A stretch of 64,000 bases of DNA from contig NZ_QGDO01000009.1 in assembly GCF_003149185.1 (NCBI RefSeq), forward strand, positions 124,001 through 188,000, written 5' to 3'. Under the pieces are notes generated by a model. That model did not search any database. It was not told the DNA's origin and saw only the letters and a program-made list of their open reading frames with translations. Positions 62,301 to 64,000 of this stretch are shown here, piece by piece; the first letter of the stretch is position 1, and every line of letters starts with the position of its first letter. The DNA is from Sediminitomix flava. Its GTDB lineage: Bacteria > Bacteroidota > Bacteroidia > Cytophagales > Flammeovirgaceae. A program made the translations under genes and the position numbers.

Positions 62301-64000
62301 ATGAAAAATTTGATTCAAGCTCCAGTTGCGAAAAAAGAGGAGAAGGTACTGGAAATCCATGGTCACAAACGAGTTGACCCGTATTATTGGATGAGAGAGC
62401 GAGAAGATAAAGAGGTCTTAGCGTACTTGGAAGCTGAAAATTCTTATACAGCAGAAGTGATGGCTCCTTTCAAAAGCTTGGAAGATAAATTATTTGCTGA
62501 GATCAAGGGCAGAATTCAAGAGAAGGATATGTCTGTTCCTTATTTATTGAATGGTTATTACTATTATACACGATACGAAGAAGGACAAGAATACCCAATC
62601 TATTGTAGAAAGAAAGGATCATTAGAGGTAGAAGAACAAGTCATTCTGAATGTAAACGAAAAAGCTAAAGGACACAGCTTTTATACCGTAGGAGGAATGA
62701 GTATCAGCTCTGAAAATGATATTCTGGCTTTTGCTGCAGATACAAAAGGGAGACGTATTTATACCATCTATTTTGTAAACCTAGAAACAGGAGAACAGTA
62801 TACTGATACTATCGAAAATGTGACAGGTGATATCACTTGGGCAAACGATAATAAGACCTTATTCTATACTCGTCAAGATGAAGAGACCTTAAGAGCTTTT
62901 CAAGTACTAAGACATAAGCTTGGAGAGGCAGTGGAAGAGGATGTATTAGTCTATGAAGAAAAAGACGAGACTTTTACAGTATATGTACACCGAACAAAAT
63001 CTAAAAAATTTATAGTACTTGGTTCATATTCTACTTTATCTACAGAATCACAATTGATTCCTGCAGATCAGCCAGAGCAAGAGCCTCGTATTTTTCTTCC
63101 GAGAGAAGCAAAACATGAATATAGCATAGCTCATTACGAGAATAGTTTTTACATCGTGACCAACTGGAAAGCTCAGAATTTCAGATTGATGGTGACCGAT
63201 GAGGAAAATACAGCGAAAAGTGCATGGAAAGAAGTAATAGGACATCGTGAAGATGTTTTGTTGGAAGGCCTAGATATCTTCAAAAACTATTTGGTAGTTG
63301 AGGAAAGAAAAGAAGGTCTAGCTCAGATCAGAATCATAAAATGGGATGGTAGTGGCGAATATTACCTTGATTTTGGTGAACCAACTTATACAGCAGGTAC
63401 TTCACTTAACCCTGACTTCAATACCGATATACTCAGATATCAATATAATTCATTAACTACACCAGCTTCTGTATTTGATTTTGATATGAATACAAAAGAG
63501 AAAACCTTACTTAAACAACAAGAGGTTTTAGGTGATTTTGATGCAGGTGCGTATACTGCCGAACGTATTTATGCAGAAGCAGAAGACGGAGCTAAAATTC
63601 CGATTTCATTAGTCTATAAAAATGGATTAGAGAAAGATGGAAATAATCCGGTTTACTTGACAGCTTATGGTGCGTATGGATATTCATATGATCCGTATTT
63701 TAGTTCTGTTAGGTTATCTCTTTTAGATAGAGGTTTTGTTTTTGCAATAGCTCACGTTAGAGGTGGGGAAGAAATGGGGCGTAAATGGTATGAAGATGGC
63801 AAAATGATGCACAAGAAAAATACCTTTACGGATTTCATAGCAAGTGCAGAAGCTTTGATTGCAGCTAAGTTTACTTCTACCGAAAAACTCGTAGTAAATG
63901 GCGGCAGTGCAGGTGGTTTGCTTATGGGGGCTGTAGTGAACTTACGTCCAGATTTATTCAAAGTAGTTGTTTCGGAAGTTCCTTTTGTAGATGTGATCAC
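62301..64000 (+). CDS. ptrB: oligopeptidase B-like S9 prolyl oligopeptidase, partial
   Basis: Translation from the ATG at 62301 stays open to the window end, giving about 566 residues of a protein that is normally about 690. There is no signal peptide. The N-terminal propeller is followed by the alpha/beta-hydrolase domain with VYLTAYGAYGYSYDP and VRGGEEMGRKWYEDG, and the nucleophile Ser in NGGSAGGLLMG. This is the pattern of protease II/oligopeptidase B, which cleaves short peptides after basic residues. The catalytic Asp and His lie beyond the window. Confidence 0.92.
   Translation, partial: MKNLIQAPVAKKEEKVLEIHGHKRVDPYYWMREREDKEVLAYLEAENSYTAEVMAPFKSLEDKLFAEIKGRIQEKDMSVPYLLNGYYYYTRYEEGQEYPIYCRKKGSLEVEEQVILNVNEKAKGHSFYTVGGMSISSENDILAFAADTKGRRIYTIYFVNLETGEQYTDTIENVTGDITWANDNKTLFYTRQDEETLRAFQVLRHKLGEAVEEDVLVYEEKDETFTVYVHRTKSKKFIVLGSYSTLSTESQLIPADQPEQEPRIFLPREAKHEYSIAHYENSFYIVTNWKAQNFRLMVTDEENTAKSAWKEVIGHREDVLLEGLDIFKNYLVVEERKEGLAQIRIIKWDGSGEYYLDFGEPTYTAGTSLNPDFNTDILRYQYNSLTTPASVFDFDMNTKEKTLLKQQEVLGDFDAGAYTAERIYAEAEDGAKIPISLVYKNGLEKDGNNPVYLTAYGAYGYSYDPYFSSVRLSLLDRGFVFAIAHVRGGEEMGRKWYEDGKMMHKKNTFTDFIASAEALIAAKFTSTEKLVVNGGSAGGLLMGAVVNLRPDLFKVVVSEVPFVDVI

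Noticed and set aside
1-64000. CRISPR arrays, insertion sequences, prophage or plasmid genes
   Set aside because: No regularly spaced direct repeats, no transposase or integrase motifs and no phage structural genes were seen anywhere in the window. The tRNA array also shows no attachment-site duplication apart from the full second tRNA-Gly.

Overview
The window is about 64 kb of AT-rich chromosomal DNA from a member of the Bacteroidota, most likely an aerobic marine Cytophagales (Flammeovirga/Sediminitomix-like). This placement is inferred from gene families, not from a 16S gene. Supporting signs are: promoters of the Bacteroidota type (TAnnTTTG -7 boxes, at best TTTG-N19-TACCTTTG before the tRNAs); few Shine-Dalgarno sites; the block nusB - ytxH - DUF1573 - yajC followed by ybbR - coaE; a NusB with a very long N-terminal extension; DUF4286; a stand-alone DUF721/DciA gene after recF; and many TPR proteins and lipoproteins. 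I see no insertion sequence, prophage, CRISPR array, rRNA operon or plasmid-type gene. The window reads as core chromosome with a few poorly characterised accessory genes.

Layout. 1-9 kb (mostly minus): the 5' part of dxs, a flavin reductase-like protein, a membrane-anchored putative aminopeptidase, an ArsR-type regulator (plus), a lipoprotein, a carbon-nitrogen hydrolase (AguB-like), an FtsX-like permease, a large TPR protein and an extended SDR. 9-13.3 kb (minus): an exopolysaccharide export/control module of Wza-like exporter, Wzc-like tyrosine autokinase and PHP-type tyrosine phosphatase. 13.4-18.4 kb (minus): coaE, ybbR, yajC, DUF1573, ytxH, nusB and comF. 18.5-22 kb (plus): a CMD protein, a small conserved protein, xth and an oligopeptide-binding lipoprotein. 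22-36.5 kb (mixed): DUF2167, an MdlA-type ABC half transporter, a LiaF-like protein, TPR proteins, a lone response regulator, DUF4286, dsbD, a PLP deaminase with hslV, and an LRR protein. 36.6-44.5 kb: M1 aminopeptidase, tatC, a BaiN/HI0933 flavoprotein (minus), recF, DUF721 and manC. 45.1-48.1 kb: the three-gene proton-translocating transhydrogenase operon (pntAA-pntAB-pntB), preceded by a long leader with its own terminator hairpin. 48.2-49.5 kb: two overlapping genes, a GRDP-like protein and a protein with a Cys/Gly/Ser tail. 49.6-53.1 kb: an HPt-like protein, a multispanning membrane protein and fadD. 53.3-53.6 kb: tRNA-Gly, tRNA-Leu, tRNA-Gly. 53.8-58.5 kb: a PpiD-like chaperone, yidD, sucD and an N-acetylmuramoyl-L-alanine amidase. 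58.7-62.2 kb: mreBCD and a carboxypeptidase-regulatory-like protein. 62.3 kb to the end: an oligopeptidase B-like S9 peptidase, cut by the window edge.

How they fit together. Much of the content concerns the envelope: capsule export and its phosphorylation switch, YajC and TatC translocation, DsbD reductant transfer, PpiD-like and YidD assembly factors, MreBCD with a peptidoglycan amidase, and several lipoproteins and secreted TPR/LRR proteins. Central metabolism is represented by dxs, coaE, sucD, pnt, fadD and manC, and genome maintenance by recF, xth and DUF721. The least explained parts are the GRDP/Cys-tail pair, the structured leader before pntAA, an orphan terminator near 3.6 kb that may end a small RNA, and an ABC half transporter whose catalytic Glu is replaced by Asp with no partner gene beside it.
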